Positions 33,592 to 47,600 are shown, numbered from the stretch's first letter. The stretch: DNA of 64,000 nt from Anodontia alba (GCA_964016985.1 OZ024826.1:67672768-67736767), one strand, 5' to 3'. The notes: a model not told the origin generated them from the sequence alone. Numbers and translations: made by a program.

Positions 33592-34764
33592 AACAAGAGG
33601 GCCATGATGGCCCTGTAACGCTCACCTGAGCAACATAGCACTTTGAGAGCCTGATCTAGAACTGATCAAAGCAAACATTCTGATCAAAGTTCAAAATGAT
33701 TATATTAACAAGTAAGACAATGTAGCATGTCTAATGGACTGTGAAATAAAGGTCAAGGTTAAATATGGATGACTGCACTCAAGAGGACATGCTAAGATGT
33801 ATGCATGTACTAGGTATCACTGGCTGTAGGAGCAATAGTTACTGAGAAACTGACCTAAACACAAACACTTCACAAGTACCAAATATCACTCTGTAGGACC
33901 AATAATTACTGAGAATCTGACCTAAATGGAAAAACTTAAGAGAGTCACTGGACAGAAAACTATACATCACATTGAAATCATCAAGACAAATATTTTAAGC
34001 AAGATTCATGATGATCACTTCAAAAATGTGACCTCTAGAGCATCAACAAGGTTTTCCTTTGATTTGGCCAGGTGAATTAGTTTTTGATATCAAGTGACCC
34101 AGTTTTAAACTAGACCTAGAAATCATCAAGACAAACATTTTGAGCAATATTTATGATGATTATTTAAAAAATGTGACCTCTGGAGTGTTAACAGTTTTCT
34201 GCTGATTTGGCCAGGTCACCTAGTTTTTGACCCCATGTGACCCAGTTTCAAACTTGACCTAGAAATCATCAAGACAAACATTTTGAGCAAGATTCATGAT
34301 GATTGCTTGAAAAATGTGACCGCTAGACTGTTAACAAGGTTTTCTGCTGATTTGGCCAGGTGACCTAGTTTTTGACCCCAAGTGACCCAGTTTCAAACTT
34401 GACCTAGAAATCATCATGACAAACATGTTGAGCAAGATTCATGATGATTGCTTGAAAAATGTGACCACTAGAGTGTTAACAAGGTTTTCTGCTGATCTGG
34501 CCAGGTGACCTAGTTTTTGACTCCAGGTGACCCAGTTTCGAACCTGAAAAATCATCAAGACAAACATTTTGAGCAAGATTCATGATGATTGCTTAAAAAA
34601 ATGTGACCGCTAGAATGTTAACAAAGTTTTCTGCTGATTTGGCCTGGTGACCTAGTTTTTGACTCCAAGTGACCCAGTTTCGAACTTGACCTAGAACTCA
34701 TCAAGACAAACATTTTGAGCAAGATTCATGATGATTGCTTGAAAAATGTGACTGCTAGAGTGAT

Positions 34765-35774
34765 AACAAGAGGCCAACAGGCCAGGGTTCGCTCACCTGA
34801 GTGACATAGCCACTGCAGACATGCAGATGTTCCCAATAATATATGCAAAGATTCAGCCATAAGGCATCCTCAAGTTTGGAGAATAAGATTATTAAATGTT
34901 TTTTCCCATACAAATGCATAGGGAAGCAAACTTGTACGACCATTATTTTAGCAACTTTGGTAGACCCCGTCCCCGATGATTTAAGCAAAGATTCAGCCCC
35001 AAGGCGTCCTCAGTTCTGGAGGAGAAGACTTTTAAAGGTTTTTACCATATATGGGCATGGCGGCCATCTTGGTCAATGAACCGCGACCATTTTAGCAATC
35101 TTTCATTCCCCCAACCTAAGGAGGCTCCATATGAAATTTGTGCAAAATTGGCCCAGAGGCTCCAGAGAAGTTGTTTGAAATTCTGAATATTTTTCCCATA
35201 CAAATGCATAAGGAAGCGAAATTGACCTCATGGTAAAAAGGTCAAATGTCAGTGTAAGACCATTATTTTAGCAACTTTGGTAGACCTCCAGTTTTCGATG
35301 ATATATGTAAAGATTCAGCCACAAGGCATCTTCAGTTTTGGAGAACAAGATTTTTAAAGGTTTTTCCCATACAAATGCATAGGGAAGCAAACTTGACCTT
35401 TCCGTAAAAAGGTCAAATGTCAATATACAACATTTATTTTAGCAATTATGGTAGACCTCCCGTCCCCAATGACTTATGTAAAGATTCAGCCCATAGGCAT
35501 CCTCGGTTCTGGAGAAGAATGTTTTTAAAGTTTTTTACCATATATGGGCATGGCGGCCACCTTGGTCAATGAACTGCGACCATTTTAGCAATCTTTCATT
35601 CCCCCAACCTAAGGAGGCTCCATATGAAATTTGTGCAAAATTGGCTCAGGGGCTTCAGAGGAGAAGTCGTTTGAAAATGTTAACGGACGGACGCACGGAC
35701 GGACGCACACACGGACGGATGACGGACGAAAAGTGATCACAATAGCTCATCCTGAGCATAGCTCAGGTGAGCTA
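34765..35774 (+). mobile_element. Type A element nested in the 33592-39000 element
   Basis: The 5' end is AACAAGAGGCCAACAGGCC with GCTCACCTGAGTGACATAGC. The core has monomers with CCATACAAATGCATAGGGAA, GGCATGGCGGCCATCTTGG and AAAGATTCAGCC. ACGGACGGACGCACGG comes before the 3' stem-loop 35745-35772. The uninterrupted target GTGATAACAAGATTTTACGC is preserved at 37907, which fixes the insertion point. Confidence 0.8.
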
Positions 35775-35927
35775 ACAAGATTTTACGCTGATTTGGCCAG
35801 GTGACCTAGTTTTTGACTCCAGGTGTTCCAGTTTCGAACTTGACCTAGAAATCATCAAGACAAACATTTTGAGCCAGATTCATGATGATTGCTTCAAAAA
35901 TGTGACCGCTAGAGTGTTAACAAGGCT

Positions 35928-37042
35928 CCAGAGGAGAAGTCGTTTGAAATTCTGAATATTTTTCCCATACAAATGCATAAGGAAGCAAAATTGACCTCAA
36001 GGTAAAAAGGTCAAATGTCAATGTACGACCATTATTTTAGCAACTTTTGGTAGACCTCCAATTTCCGAAGATATATGTAAAGATTCAGCCACAAGGCATC
36101 CTCGGTTTTGGAGAACAAGATTTTTAAAGGTTTTTCCCATACAAATGCATAGGGAAGCAAACTTGACCTTTCCGTAAAAAGGTCAAATGTCAATATACAA
36201 CATTTATTTTAGCAATTTTGGTAGACCTCCCGTCCCCAATGACTTACGCAAAGATTCAGCCCCAAGGCATCCTCGGTTCTGGAGAAGAAGATTTTTAAAG
36301 GTTTTTACCATATATGGGCATGGCGGCCATCTTGGTCAACTAACCGCGACCATTTTAGCAATCTTTCATTCCCCCAAACTAAGGCGGCTCCATATGAAAT
36401 TTGTGCAAAATTGGCCCAGAGGCCCCAGAGAAGGTCGTTTGAAATTCTGAACATTTTTCCCATACAAATGCATAAGGAAGCAAAATTGACCTTACCATAA
36501 AAAGGTCAAATGTCAATGTACGACCATTATTTTAGCAACTTTGGTAGACCTCCAGTTTCCAATGATATATGTAAAGGTTCAGCCATAAGGCATCCTCAGT
36601 TTTGGAGAACAAGATGTTTAAAGGTTTTTCCCATACAAATGCATAGGGAAGCAAACTTGACCTTGCCGTAAAAAGGTCAGATGTCAATATACGACATTTA
36701 TTTTAGCAATTTTGGTAGACCTCCCGTCCCCAATGACTTATGCAAAGATTCAGCCCCAAGGCGTCCTCTGTTCTGGAGAAGAAGATTTTTATAGGTTTTT
36801 ACCATATATGGGCATGGCGGCCATCTTGGTCAATGGACCGTGACCATTTTAGCAATTTTTAGTTCCCCCAACCTAAGGAGGCTCCATATGAAATTTGAGC
36901 AAAATTGGCTCAGGGGCTTCAGAGGAGAAGTCGTTTGAAAATGTTAACGGACGGACGCACGGACGGACGGACACACGCACGGACGGATGACGGACTAAAA
37001 GTGATCACAATAGCCCATCCTGAGCATAGCTCAGGTGAGCTA
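35928..37042 (+). repeat. Rearranged duplicate of the nested element
   Basis: At 35927/35928 a host-element monomer (GAGTGTTAACAA) jumps in mid-monomer into the nested element's core (GGCTCCAGAGGAGAAGTCG). It runs to a second copy of the 3' stem-loop ending at 37042, followed by the same AACAAGATTTTACGCTG flank. This is a tandem duplication of part of the nested element plus one host monomer. Confidence 0.75.
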
Positions 37043-39040
37043 ACAAGATTTTACGCTGATTTGGCCAGGTGACCTAGTTTTTGACTCCAGGTGTTCCAGT
37101 TTCGAACTTGACCTAGAAATCATCAAGACAAACATTTTGAGCCAGATTCATGATGATTGCATCAAAAATGTGACCGCTAGAGTGTTAACAAGGTTTTCTG
37201 CTGATTTGGCCCTGTGACCTAGTTTTTGACCCCACGTGACCCAGTTTCAAACATATCCTAGAACTCATCAAGACAAACATTTTGAGCAAGAGTCATGATA
37301 ATTACTTAAAAAATGTGACTGCTAGAGTGTTAACAAGGTTTTCTGCTGGTTTGGCCTGGTGACCTAGTTTTTTAAACCACGTGACCCAGTTTCAAACTTG
37401 ACCTAGAAATCATCAAGACAAACATTTTGAGCAAGATTCATAATGATTGCTTGAAAAATGTGACCGCTAGAGTGTTTACAAGGTTTTCTGCTGATTTGGC
37501 CTGGTGACCTAGTTTTTGACTCCAAGTGACCCAGTTTTGAACTTGACCTAGAAATCATCAAGACAAACATTTTGAGCAAGATTCATAATGATTACTTGAA
37601 AAATTTGACCACTAGAGTGTTAACAAGGTTTTCTGCCTATCTGACCAAGTGACCTAGTTTTTGACCCCAGGTGACCCAGTTTCGAACCTGACCTAAAAAT
37701 CATCAAGACAAACATTTTGAGCAAAATTCATGATGATTGCTTAAAAAATGTGATCGCTAGAGTGTTAACAAAGTTTTCTGCTGATTTTGACCTAGTTTTT
37801 GACTCCAAGTAACCCAGTTTTGAACTTGACCTAGAACTCATCAAAACAAACATTTTGAGCGAGATTCATGATGATTGCTTGAAAAAATGTGACCGCTAGA
37901 GTGATAACAAGATTTTACGCTGATTTGGCCAGGTGACCTAGTTTTTGACCCCAGGTGTTCGAGTTTCGAACTTGACCTAGAAATCATCAAGACAAACATT
38001 TTGAGCCAGATTCATGATGATTGCTTCAAAAATGTGACCGCTAGAGTGTTAACACCGTTTTCTGCTGATTTGGCCCGGTTACCTAGTTTTTGACCCCACG
38101 TGACCCAGTTTCAAACATATCCTAGAACTCATCAAGACAAACATTTTGAGCAAGATTCATGATATTTGCTTCAAAAATGTGACCGCTAGAGTGTTAATAA
38201 GGTTTTCTTCTGGTTTGGCCTGGTGACCTAGTTTTTAACACCACGTGACCCAGTTTCAAACTTGACCTAGAAAACATCAAGACAAACATTTTGAGCAAGA
38301 ATCATGATGATTGCTTGAAAAATTTGACCGCTAGAGTGATAACAAGGTTTTCTGTTGATTTGGCCTGGTGACCTAGTTTTTGACTCCAAGTGACCCAGTT
38401 TCGAACTTGACCTAGAAATCATCAAGACAAACATTTTGAGCAAGATTCATGATGATTGCTTGAAAAATGTGACCGCCAGAGTGTTAACAAGGTTTTCTGC
38501 TTATTTGGCCCGGTGACCTAGTTTTTGACTCCAAGTGACCCAGTTTCGAACTTGACCTAGAAATCATCAAGACAAACATATTGAGCAAGATTCATGATGA
38601 TTGCTTCAAAAATGTGACCGCTAGAGTGTTAACAAGGTTTTCTGCTGATCTGGCCCGGTGACCTAGTTTTTGACCCCAAGTGACCCAGTTTCAAACTTGA
38701 CCTAGATTTATTAGAGGCAAACATTTTGAGGAAGTTTCATCAAGATTGGGTCAAAACTATGAGCTCTAGAGTGTTAACAAGTTTTTCCTCTGATTTGACC
38801 TGGTGACTTAGTTTTTTACCCTAAGTAACCCAGTATCGAACTTGACCTAGATTTCATAGAGGCAAACATTCTGACCAAGTTTCATCAAGATTGGGTCAAA
38901 ACTGTGACCTCTAGAGTGTTAATAAACTAATTGTTGACGACGGACGACGGACATAGGGTGACGACAATAGCTCACCCGGAGCTTTTGCTCAGGTGAGTTA
39001 TAAACCCCACCCCCCCCCCCACCCCCCCCAAAAAAAAATA

Positions 39041-40330
39041 CTGCAATAAATTTTTTTGTAAACCTTTAACTTGTTTTATACTGATTTTATTTTTGTTCTT
39101 CAAAGGAGCCAACTCAGAAGAGTATTAAAAAAAAAAAAAAAAAAATGATAATAGTCAAGCTTCTTTATTCTGTATCATTTAATAAATGTATTTATAAAGA
39201 TTTAATAACGGCAACATTTCCTTGCAAATCTAATAAAAGAAGAGGTTAAAAAAAAAAATAAAAAAAATAACTTGCCCATATGGCCATCACTTTAGTTATT
39301 TGCAAAAAATATACCTATTATAAAAAGAATCTGCACACTATTACCTCTAAACAATATGCTGCGAAGAGTTTACAAAAACTTTCTGCAAATATTTGGTGCA
39401 CTGTAACCTCAAAATAATATGCGCTGCTCCACATCATCGTGTAACTATTTATGAGGTTTCAGCTTGATCAGATGTAAATTGTAGGAGGATTTAACCAGAA
39501 ACAAAAAATTAATAGAAATTTTCAAAGGGGTTTAACTCTGCTAATATTTGGTGGACTGTAACCTTGAAACAATATGCGCTGCTCCACATCATGGTGTAAC
39601 TACAAATCAAGTTTCAGCTTGATCGGATGTAAACTGTAGGAGGATTTAGCCGGAAACGAAAAGTTTACAGAAATTTTCAAAGGGGCATAACTCAGCCAAT
39701 ATTTGGTGCACTGTAACCTCAAAATAATATGCGCTGCTCCACATCATCGTGTAACTATTTATGAAGTTTCAGCTTGATAGGGTGTAAACCGTAGGAGGAT
39801 TTAGCCAGAAACGAAGAATTAATAGAAATTTTCAAAGGGGTATAACTCTGCTAATATTTGGAGGACTATAACCTTGAAATAATCTGCGCTGCTCCACATC
39901 CTGGTCTAACTACAAATCAAGTTTCAGCTTGATCAGATGTAAATTGTAGGAGGAGTTAGCCAGAAACGAAAAGTTTACAGAAATTTTCAAAGGGGCATAA
40001 CTCTGCTAATATTTGGTGGACTGTAACCTCGAAACCACATCATGGTCTAACTATAAATGAATTTTCAGCTTGATCGGATGTAAAATGTAGGAGGAGTTAA
40101 CTGGAAATGAAAAGTTTACATAAATTTTCAAAGGGGCATAACTCTGCAAATATTTGGTGGACTGTAAGCCCGAAACAATATGCGCTGCTCCACATCATGA
40201 TGTAACTATATACCAAGTTTCAGCGTGATCGGATGTAAACTGTAGGAGGAGTTAGCCGGAAAGGAAAAAGTTTACGAATGGACGGACGCTGTACATAATA
40301 TGTTCCTTTTTTCAAACGGGCATATAAAAA
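39041..40330 (+). repeat. Satellite-cored element, ~155-bp monomers, copy 2
   Basis: It is colinear with 15240-16500 plus 13116-13149. About six monomers end in GGACGGACGCTG, ATGTTCC...GGGCATAT, a possible type B-like 3' stem. Its left flank is the uninterrupted form of the site hit by the 13150-15239 element. A C-rich run (39006-39030) separates it from the preceding element. Confidence 0.75.
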
Positions 40331-41414
40331 CAGCATATTTTGCTCGCTGACAAATAGTAAATAGATCTGTGCCATCTGTCGATGATTTTATTATATGTAT
40401 TAAATTGTTCAAATAATTATGGTTTGTTTTATTTACATTTTACATTGTAGAGGTTTACGTCACATTTGAATTATAGAACAAAGCATGCTGACAGATACAG
40501 TTTCATTGAAAACTTAAGGAAAAGTTTGTTTAAAAAACATTTTTGGTAACTTGAATGATCAAACGTAAACTGAATGGTTGCATTCTTTATTCTTGTGGTC
40601 ACTTCTGACAGGTCTGAAGCTTATATTATATGGCAGGATCATAAATGACATTCGTCAGGCATCATTTTGAATGCTTTTAAACCCGCGTATCATAAAATAA
40701 AATTGCCAGTCAATTTTGTGATTCAGCACTAATTCTAGGGATCACTAGTGTACATAATACATTCATGTCACTTTGACTATGGCAGTCACTGAAACTTATG
40801 TAACCTCGTTTACTTTAATGTAATATTTGTAGTGTTGTGAATGTGTTACCATGGCGAGGGTGACTCTTATTTGGATAATCATTCAGTTACCCTGTTTAAG
40901 TGTATTTACATGATGTGTTTATGCAACAAAAAATATATGTGACTCCTTTGACGTGTTTCATACGATTAGTTTTTGCATACAGTATCTTAATTTGGCATAT
41001 ACGAGGGCTTTAAAAATATATGTAAAAATATATGTAACTATCGTATATATCTTGGTTACATCATGTCTGTGTCTCGTGTATACCAATTGCAGTGGTCTCT
41101 GGATACAGTTTTCATACATCGCTTTGTCGACACTTGTCATTCGACATGTAGGCAGCTCATATGTGACCTGGATGGACACAATCTATATTTATTTTAGGAT
41201 TTGGAGTTTTGAAACTGTGTCTGTTTTAATGTATTAGAATGTATCATGGTGTTTCGAACAACCATTTCTCCCACTATGCACTTTGTTATTAAGCTAAGTA
41301 TGCCACTTGTGTAAACTAAGTTAATGATTTTAGTAGTTTTAAATTTCAATAATAATGTTTTTATTCAAAACTGGACATAAATCATTCGGGTGATTCTGAT
41401 ACAGACTTTTTAAG
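40331..41414. other. Unassigned sequence
   Basis: No gene or repeat was recognised; open frames on both strands at 40953-41237 are short and lack domain signals. Confidence 0.3.
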
Positions 41415-42721
41415 AACAAGAGGGCCATGATGGCCCTGTGACTTTGAGAACCGGACCTAGAACTGATCAAGGCAAACATTCTGATCAAAATTCAGAATGA
41501 TTATATTAACAAGCAGGACAATGTAGCATGTCTAATGGACTGTGAAATAGAGGTCAAGGTCAGATATGGATGACTGCATTGAAGAGGCCATGCTAAGATG
41601 TATGCATGTTCTAAGTACCACTGGCTGTAGGAGCAATAGTTACTGAGAAACTGACCTAAACGGAAAAACTTAAGAAAGTCTCTGGACAGTGAAATATACG
41701 TCACCTAGAAATCATCAAGACAAACATTTTGAACAAGATTCATGATGATCACTTCAAAAATGTGACCTCTAGAGTGTCAACAAGGTTTTCCTTTGATTTG
41801 GCCTGGTGACCTAGTTTCTGATATCAAGTGACCCAGTTTTAAACTAGACCAAGAAATCATCAAGACAAACATTTTGAGCAAGATTCATGATGATTGCTTC
41901 AAAAATGTGACCGCTAGACTGTTAACATGGTTTTACACTGACGTGGACAGGTGACCTAGTTTTTGATCCCAAGTGACCAAGTTTCGACCTTGACCTAGAA
42001 CTCATCAAGACAAACATTTTGAGCAATACTTATGATGATTATTTAAAAAAATGTGACTTCTGGAGTGTTAACAAGGTTTTCCTTTGATTCGGCCTGGTGA
42101 CCTAGTTTTTGACCCCACGTGACCCAGTTTCAAACTTGACTTAGAAATCATCAAGACAAACATTTTGGGCAAGATTCATGATGATTGCTTCAAAAATGTG
42201 ACCTCTAGACTGTTAACATGGTTTTACACTGATGTGGCCAGGTGACCTAGTTTTTGATCCCAAGTGACCCATTTTCGACCTTGACCTAGAACTCATCAAG
42301 ACAAACATTTTGAGCAAGATTCATGATGATTGCTTCAAAAATGTGACCGCTAGAGTGTTAACAAGGTTTTTGTTTGATTTGGCCTGGTGACCTAGTTTTA
42401 GACCCCAAGTGACCCAGTTTCGAACTTGACCTAGAAATCATCAAGGCAATCATTTTGAGCAAGATTCATGATGATTGCTTCAAAAATGTGACCTCTAGAG
42501 TGTTAACAAGTTTTCCCTTTTATTTGACCTGGTGACCCTGTTTTTGACCCCAAGTGACTCAGTGTGACCTAGATTTCATTGGGGCAACCATTTTGGGCAA
42601 GTTTCATCAAGATTGGGTCAAAACTGTGACCTCTAGAGTGTTAATAAACTAATTGTTGACGAGGGACGACGACTGAGGGTGATCACAATAGCTTACCCTG
42701 AGCTTTTGCTCTGGTGAGCTA
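41415..42721 (+). mobile_element. Type A element, same core as 33592-39000
   Basis: The 5' hairpin AGGGCCATGATGGCCCT is intact, but the GCTCACCTGAG box after it is deleted (GGCCCTGTGACTTTGAG). About seven ~144-bp monomers follow. The 3' stem-loop is GCTTACCCTGAGC...GCTCTGGTGAGC with one altered pair. Confidence 0.75.
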
Positions 42722-43064
42722 AAAATGGGGAAGAGTATTGTGCTGGTCATCCTCTTTGTCCTCCGTACATAATTCTTTGTCCTCTGTACATAGTTCAATA
42801 CGAATCACCCCATTTCCTATACTCGTGGAAGTTGAAATAATCGTGGCAGCTAGATGCACACAGGAAGTAAACACCACTGCTCTGGACTCACATCATCACC
42901 AGTCTTCAGACCAGCTACACGTTACGAGAGATGTCTCCGTGTCATGTTGGCTTGGAGGCCAAGTGAGGTGAGTCACTATTTATATATGTAGTTTTAAAAC
43001 ATGTATTGCTCCCCTGCCCATATCTTTCTCCCCCTCGTTAGGTGTTCTAACAATGTATGATGTT
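42722..43064. other. Unassigned, with a possible exon end
   Basis: An open stretch 42738-42967 ends at GAG|GTGAGT, a consensus donor. No matching acceptor or protein family was recognised, so I do not call a gene. Confidence 0.25.
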
Positions 43065-44424
43065 GCCGTGCAATACGGGACGTTCATAGCACGGCCATCT
43101 TATATTCAGCCGCAAAGGTTTTTTGGTGCTGGAGAAGAAGATATTAAAGTGTTTTTATCATATATGGGCATGGCACCCATCTTGTTTAATGGGGTGGAAC
43201 CATTTGAACACATCATCAATACCCTTTCAACAGAAGGCCCCATGTGAAATCTGTTGAAAATTGCTCAAGCAGTCTTCATTTCATAAACATCAATTGTTTT
43301 GGATGAATGTGCCGATTTACATTTTTCCCATTCAAAAGTCTAAGGGAACAAATTTAACCTTGCCATAAAATAGGTCAAGGTTAACCCAAGATCATCATTT
43401 GTAGGGTTCAAATCCCTTTTGCTGTCTATTAAGTTTCAATGTCATCTGACTTATGGTTCTCGAGAAGTTTTATTATTTTTACCATATATGGGCATGACTG
43501 CCATCTTTGTCATGTGACCAGGACCACTTATATAAACTTTTGTTCCCGTGACGCATAAATGTTCTATATAAAATCTGACCTGAATTGGACCTTTGGTTTC
43601 TGAGGAGAAGATATTTGAAATTTGATGGACATTCAATCCTAGTGACCTTGAGCCAAGGTCACTGAATGACCTTGACTTTTGACATTCATAGGGGTTCATA
43701 TAAGACCTTTATTCAATTCATAAACTACAACTGTTTTGGATAAATGCACTGTTTTACATTTATCCCATTCAAACACCTTAGGGACCAAATTTGACCTTGT
43801 AAAATAGATAAAGGTCATAATTTTTATAATTTTTGTAGGGCTTAAGTCCCTTTTGCTTTCTTCCATGCTTTAAGGTCATCTGACTTACGGTTCTGGAGAA
43901 GAAGATTTTTAAAGGGTTTTATATGGGCATCATCATTTGTAGGGTTCAAATCCCTTTTGCTGTCTATTAAGTTTCAATGTCATCTGACTTACGGTTCTCG
44001 AGAAGATTTTTTTATTATTTTTACCATATATGGGCATGCTGGCCATCTTGGTCATGTGACCAGGACCAATTACATAAACTTTTATTCCCATGAGGAATGT
44101 TCTATATAAAAGCTGACTTGAATTGGCCCTGTGGTTTCTGAGAAGATTTTTTAAATTTTGATGGACCTAGTGGCCAAGGTCACTGAATGTTTTTACCCTA
44201 TATGGGCATGGTGGCCATCTTGACTAACAGACTGACCATTTGTATAAAATTTCAATCTCCCTTTAACAGAAGGTTCCCATGAAGTCTGAAGAAAATTTGC
44301 CCATGAGTTTCAGAGGAGAAGCCGTTCAAAGGTGTGGAAGGATGACAAACAGACAACAGATGAATGATGATGGATGGCAAGTGATCACAATAGCTCATCC
44401 TGAGCCTCCGGCTCAGGTGAGCTA
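43065..44424 (+). mobile_element. Type A element, 5' end missing
   Basis: The core has repeated TATATGGGCATGGTGGCCAT, GGTTCTGGAGAAGAAGAT and AAGGTCACTGAATG. The 3' stem-loop is GCTCATCCTGAGCCTCCGGC then TCAGGTGAGC (ending 44424). The left limit is approximate. Confidence 0.6.
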
Positions 44425-46219
44425 AAAACAGTTTAAAATGTGTGGACTGAAGGATGCACACATGGACCAGACAGATGAAAAGTGATCACTATAGCTCATC
44501 ATAACCTTTGCGCAGACGAGTTTATAAAATAATACTAACAGTTTTAAATACAAGATGAATTTACTGTCATGAATTTGACTCAGATTAATGGCTTTAAACA
44601 AGTTGTTCAAAATGCATGAGTTACAACAATTACAATACCAAACATAAGAACTGCTAAGCAGTTTGCATATATATGAACTGCAAAATTAGAAATGGACACT
44701 CATGTCATGTTAAACAGCAAAGGCTATATTCAAGCATTCTGATCAGAGCCTTCACTGTTTGCCAAAATATTTAACAGACTCTATCGATATCTGAAGCAAA
44801 CAATGAAGGCGTTAATTTAGACCACAGATTTTTGTGTCTTTGCTGTTAACATATGCTGTAAGGGGCCTTTTCTCATGTTGTGGTCCATTTCTTAATTAAC
44901 ATAATATACACAACAGTTAGTCTAAAGATTTAAACATTTCAGTATTTTGAAACTCAGTTTGTCTTTTTTAACATGCTGTGTTCATATATTATGAGAGGCC
45001 TGTTTTGGGAAAACACATTTTCCATAATATACACTGAAGACCAGGGACACATGGTATGTCCTTTCTGGCCAGGATCTGTCTGGCCTATTAGTACAGACTC
45101 TAGTACTCAATTTTAGCTAACCTTAGCATTGGAAAGATATACGATTTATTTCAACATAGGAAGAAAGCCTGGACGTCTCTGTATATAAAACAACTGTATA
45201 GCAGACATGCATATATTGCATTTTGCGAAAACTTGCATGTTTCTATGGAGGATCAGTTGATACTTGACAAATTAAAGTACATATAACCTTGTGTATTCAG
45301 GTTAAAATAAAAAAGAAAGAAAAAATGCTTAGAGAGCAGAATGTTTATTTTTGTATGCACATATGAAAACAGGTCATTACTGACACCCGGTTGATTTCCG
45401 CATTTAAGGGAGAGTACCCCATTTTCCTGTTTGACATCAATTTCAACTTTCGCATGTGCGTTTCAAATAAACCTTCTACCATTTCCTATAGCCTTTATTA
45501 GAAGGTACACAGAAATGGATTAACACCAAAAAATGTTCCAATTTTCATCCAATATGGCCACTATAATAAAACTTGAAAGAAAATGTTTGATTGCAAATTT
45601 ATGACAACATTTTGAAAGACACATTTTAAATTTTACAAGACATCTTTCAGGCGTTCTAGCTTATGGTTTCTGAATAAAAAAAAATTCATATAGAACACTG
45701 TATTGTACTTATGTCAGTCTTAAGCATGTATGTTGAGGGGAATGGCCATACATTTCTTCATGTCCATAATTTCAAAACCTTTGTTCACGAACTACACTGG
45801 GTAAGAATGTATGAAGACCAAACATAATAATTGATGTAATTTCCACAAACTAAAATGTTCATCAAAATTGCATAAAATACACACCTTTTTACAAAACGAT
45901 ACAAGAATTTTAAACAATCAGTGCTAATTTATATTCAGACATCAACTGTACAGAGTAATTTATCGTGAGTTGGGTGCATATTGGGTGTGTTTTACCTGTT
46001 ACATGTGTACTATATGATATGAACTTACAGTGGCTTGGCAAAACTCTAAACCAGTATCATGCAAAATGCATGCATTTCTCCAAAATGCAATTAGTTTCAC
46101 ATTGCTATACAGCGGTTTTGTATGAACCAATATCCAAGCTTTATATATATAAAAATTCAGCTGTATATCTTTCTGATGCTAGGGTTACAGTTTTTTTGTA
46201 AGCTACAAGAATTGAGAAA
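44425..46219. other. Unassigned sequence
   Basis: 1.8 kb with no recognised gene or repeat, apart from a partial second type A 3' end near 44482-44520 (GTGATCACTATAGCTCATC). Confidence 0.35.
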
Positions 46220-47600
46220 ACCAAGTATATTGTAGAATGTATATAACCTGGTCATCCAATCAGAATCTTTGCTCTGCCATACATAGTGTAGGCATATTGT
46301 AGAATATAATGCTCTAGCTACCAAGTTAGGGTCTTTGCTCTACCTTACTCAGTATAGGTTAAATATATCTATGACCTCCCAATCAGAATCTTTGCTCTAA
46401 TATACATAGTGTCAGGATGTTGTAGAATATGTATATTCCAGTGTAAGGTTGTAGAATGTGTATATTCAGGCCAAAGCCGGCCTCGGTGGCTAAGTTGGAT
46501 GCGCCGTCTGACTGGAGACCAGGAGGTCGCGGGTTCAACCCCCGCAGAGGTCGGCAACATTCTTTCGTGGAGATTGATCATGAAATATTTTCTATGGTCA
46601 TTCTCTCCCTTCCGCTGATTCAAGAAGGGTAGTTGTCAGTTTCTGGCAGAAGAATGCGCACAATACTGGTTAACTGCTTAGAGGACTAAGCCTGCCCAGT
46701 AAACGTGTGGTTAGGTAAACTGACCGCGCTCGACATGACCCCATTGGGTTGACTGGGCCATAAAACCTCAACACAAAACAAAAAACAAAAAAAAACAAAA
46801 CATTCAGGCCAACTGTACTGGATATGGCATTTTCTCTAGTATAAGGATGTTGTAGAATGTTGTTTAGGCAAACTGAATGGGAACTGACATTTTCTCCAGT
46901 GTAAGGATATTGTAGAATGTGTATATTCAGGCCAGCCGAACTGGAAATGACATTTTCTCTAATGTAAGGATGTTGTAGAATGTGTATATTCAGGCCATCC
47001 AAACTGGAAACAGCATTTTCTCCAATGCAGTCGTAGAATGTGTATATTCAGGCCAACCGAACCGGAAATGACATTTTCTCTAGAGTAAGGATGTTGTAGA
47101 ATTCAGGACACCTTTAGTGGTTAGTCTGGTCATGATAAGTTTTGAATTTAGTTTTAACTTCACTGTAACAATCTTTTAGTCAGGTTGTGATAGAGTCTTA
47201 TTGTGGAAGGAGTAAGAGGTTTTTTTTATAAAAGATGCAGTACCGCATCCCGGGACACACTACTACAAAACACATTTATATGGCAGAGTGCCAAACATGA
47301 GCAGCTAGTATCAAATTTAGAGGGTCTTAGGCATGAGCTATCTTGGGATGGACCCCATAACCACCTGGTCCAGATGTAGACACTCTATCAAGCAGCTCAT
47401 ACAGGTTAGTCCAGCCATGAACTTTATACAGTGAAGGGATATTGTAGAATGTTTATACTCACGCCATCCAATGGGGTTAGTCTTAACAAGATATTTGCTC
47501 TGTCTTATACAATGTAGGCAGAGAATGTGTATGTTCCATGTCACCCAGTGCTGTTAGTCTGGCAAAGATATTTAGTTCAAATGCAGGAATTTTGTAGAAT
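46220..47600 (+). repeat. Degenerate ~60-64 bp minisatellite
   Basis: Units share AAGGATGTTGTAGAATGTGT, ATATTCAGGCC and ACATTTTCTC. They are clearest from 46840 to 47105 and diverged on both sides. A SINE has inserted at 46475-46801. Confidence 0.75.
46475..46801 (+). mobile_element. tRNA-derived SINE, copy 2
   Basis: The head has a 7-bp acceptor-like stem (GCCGGCC with GGTCGGC, one G-U pair), the A box TGGCTAAGTTGG (46487-46498) and the B box region GGGTTCAACCCC (46531-46542). A conserved body follows (AGGACTAAGCCTGCCCAGT), then a CAAAACAAAAAAC-type tail. Exact 11-bp target duplications ATTCAGGCCAA lie at 46464-46474 and 46802-46812. RNA polymerase III would transcribe such an element; it depends on a LINE for movement. 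Confidence 0.9.

Larger units (their letters stand above)
33592..39000 (+). mobile_element. Large type A satellite-cored element with nested insertions
   Basis: The 5' end is AACAAGAGGGCCATGATGGC, forming an 8-bp hairpin, then GCTCACCTGAGCAACATAGC. The core is many ~144-bp monomers (AAATCATCAAGACAAACATT, TTGAGCAAGATTCATGATGA, TGACCGCTAGAGTGTTAACA). The 3' end has GACGGACGACGGAC, GCTCACCCGGAGC, TTTT, GCTCAGGTGAG. It is interrupted by the element at 34765-35774 and by a rearranged copy of it to 37042. No protein is encoded. Confidence 0.75.

Noticed and set aside
46475..46560. Functional tRNA gene
   Set aside because: The tRNA-like part continues into a SINE body, has target duplications outside that body, and occurs twice in the same form.
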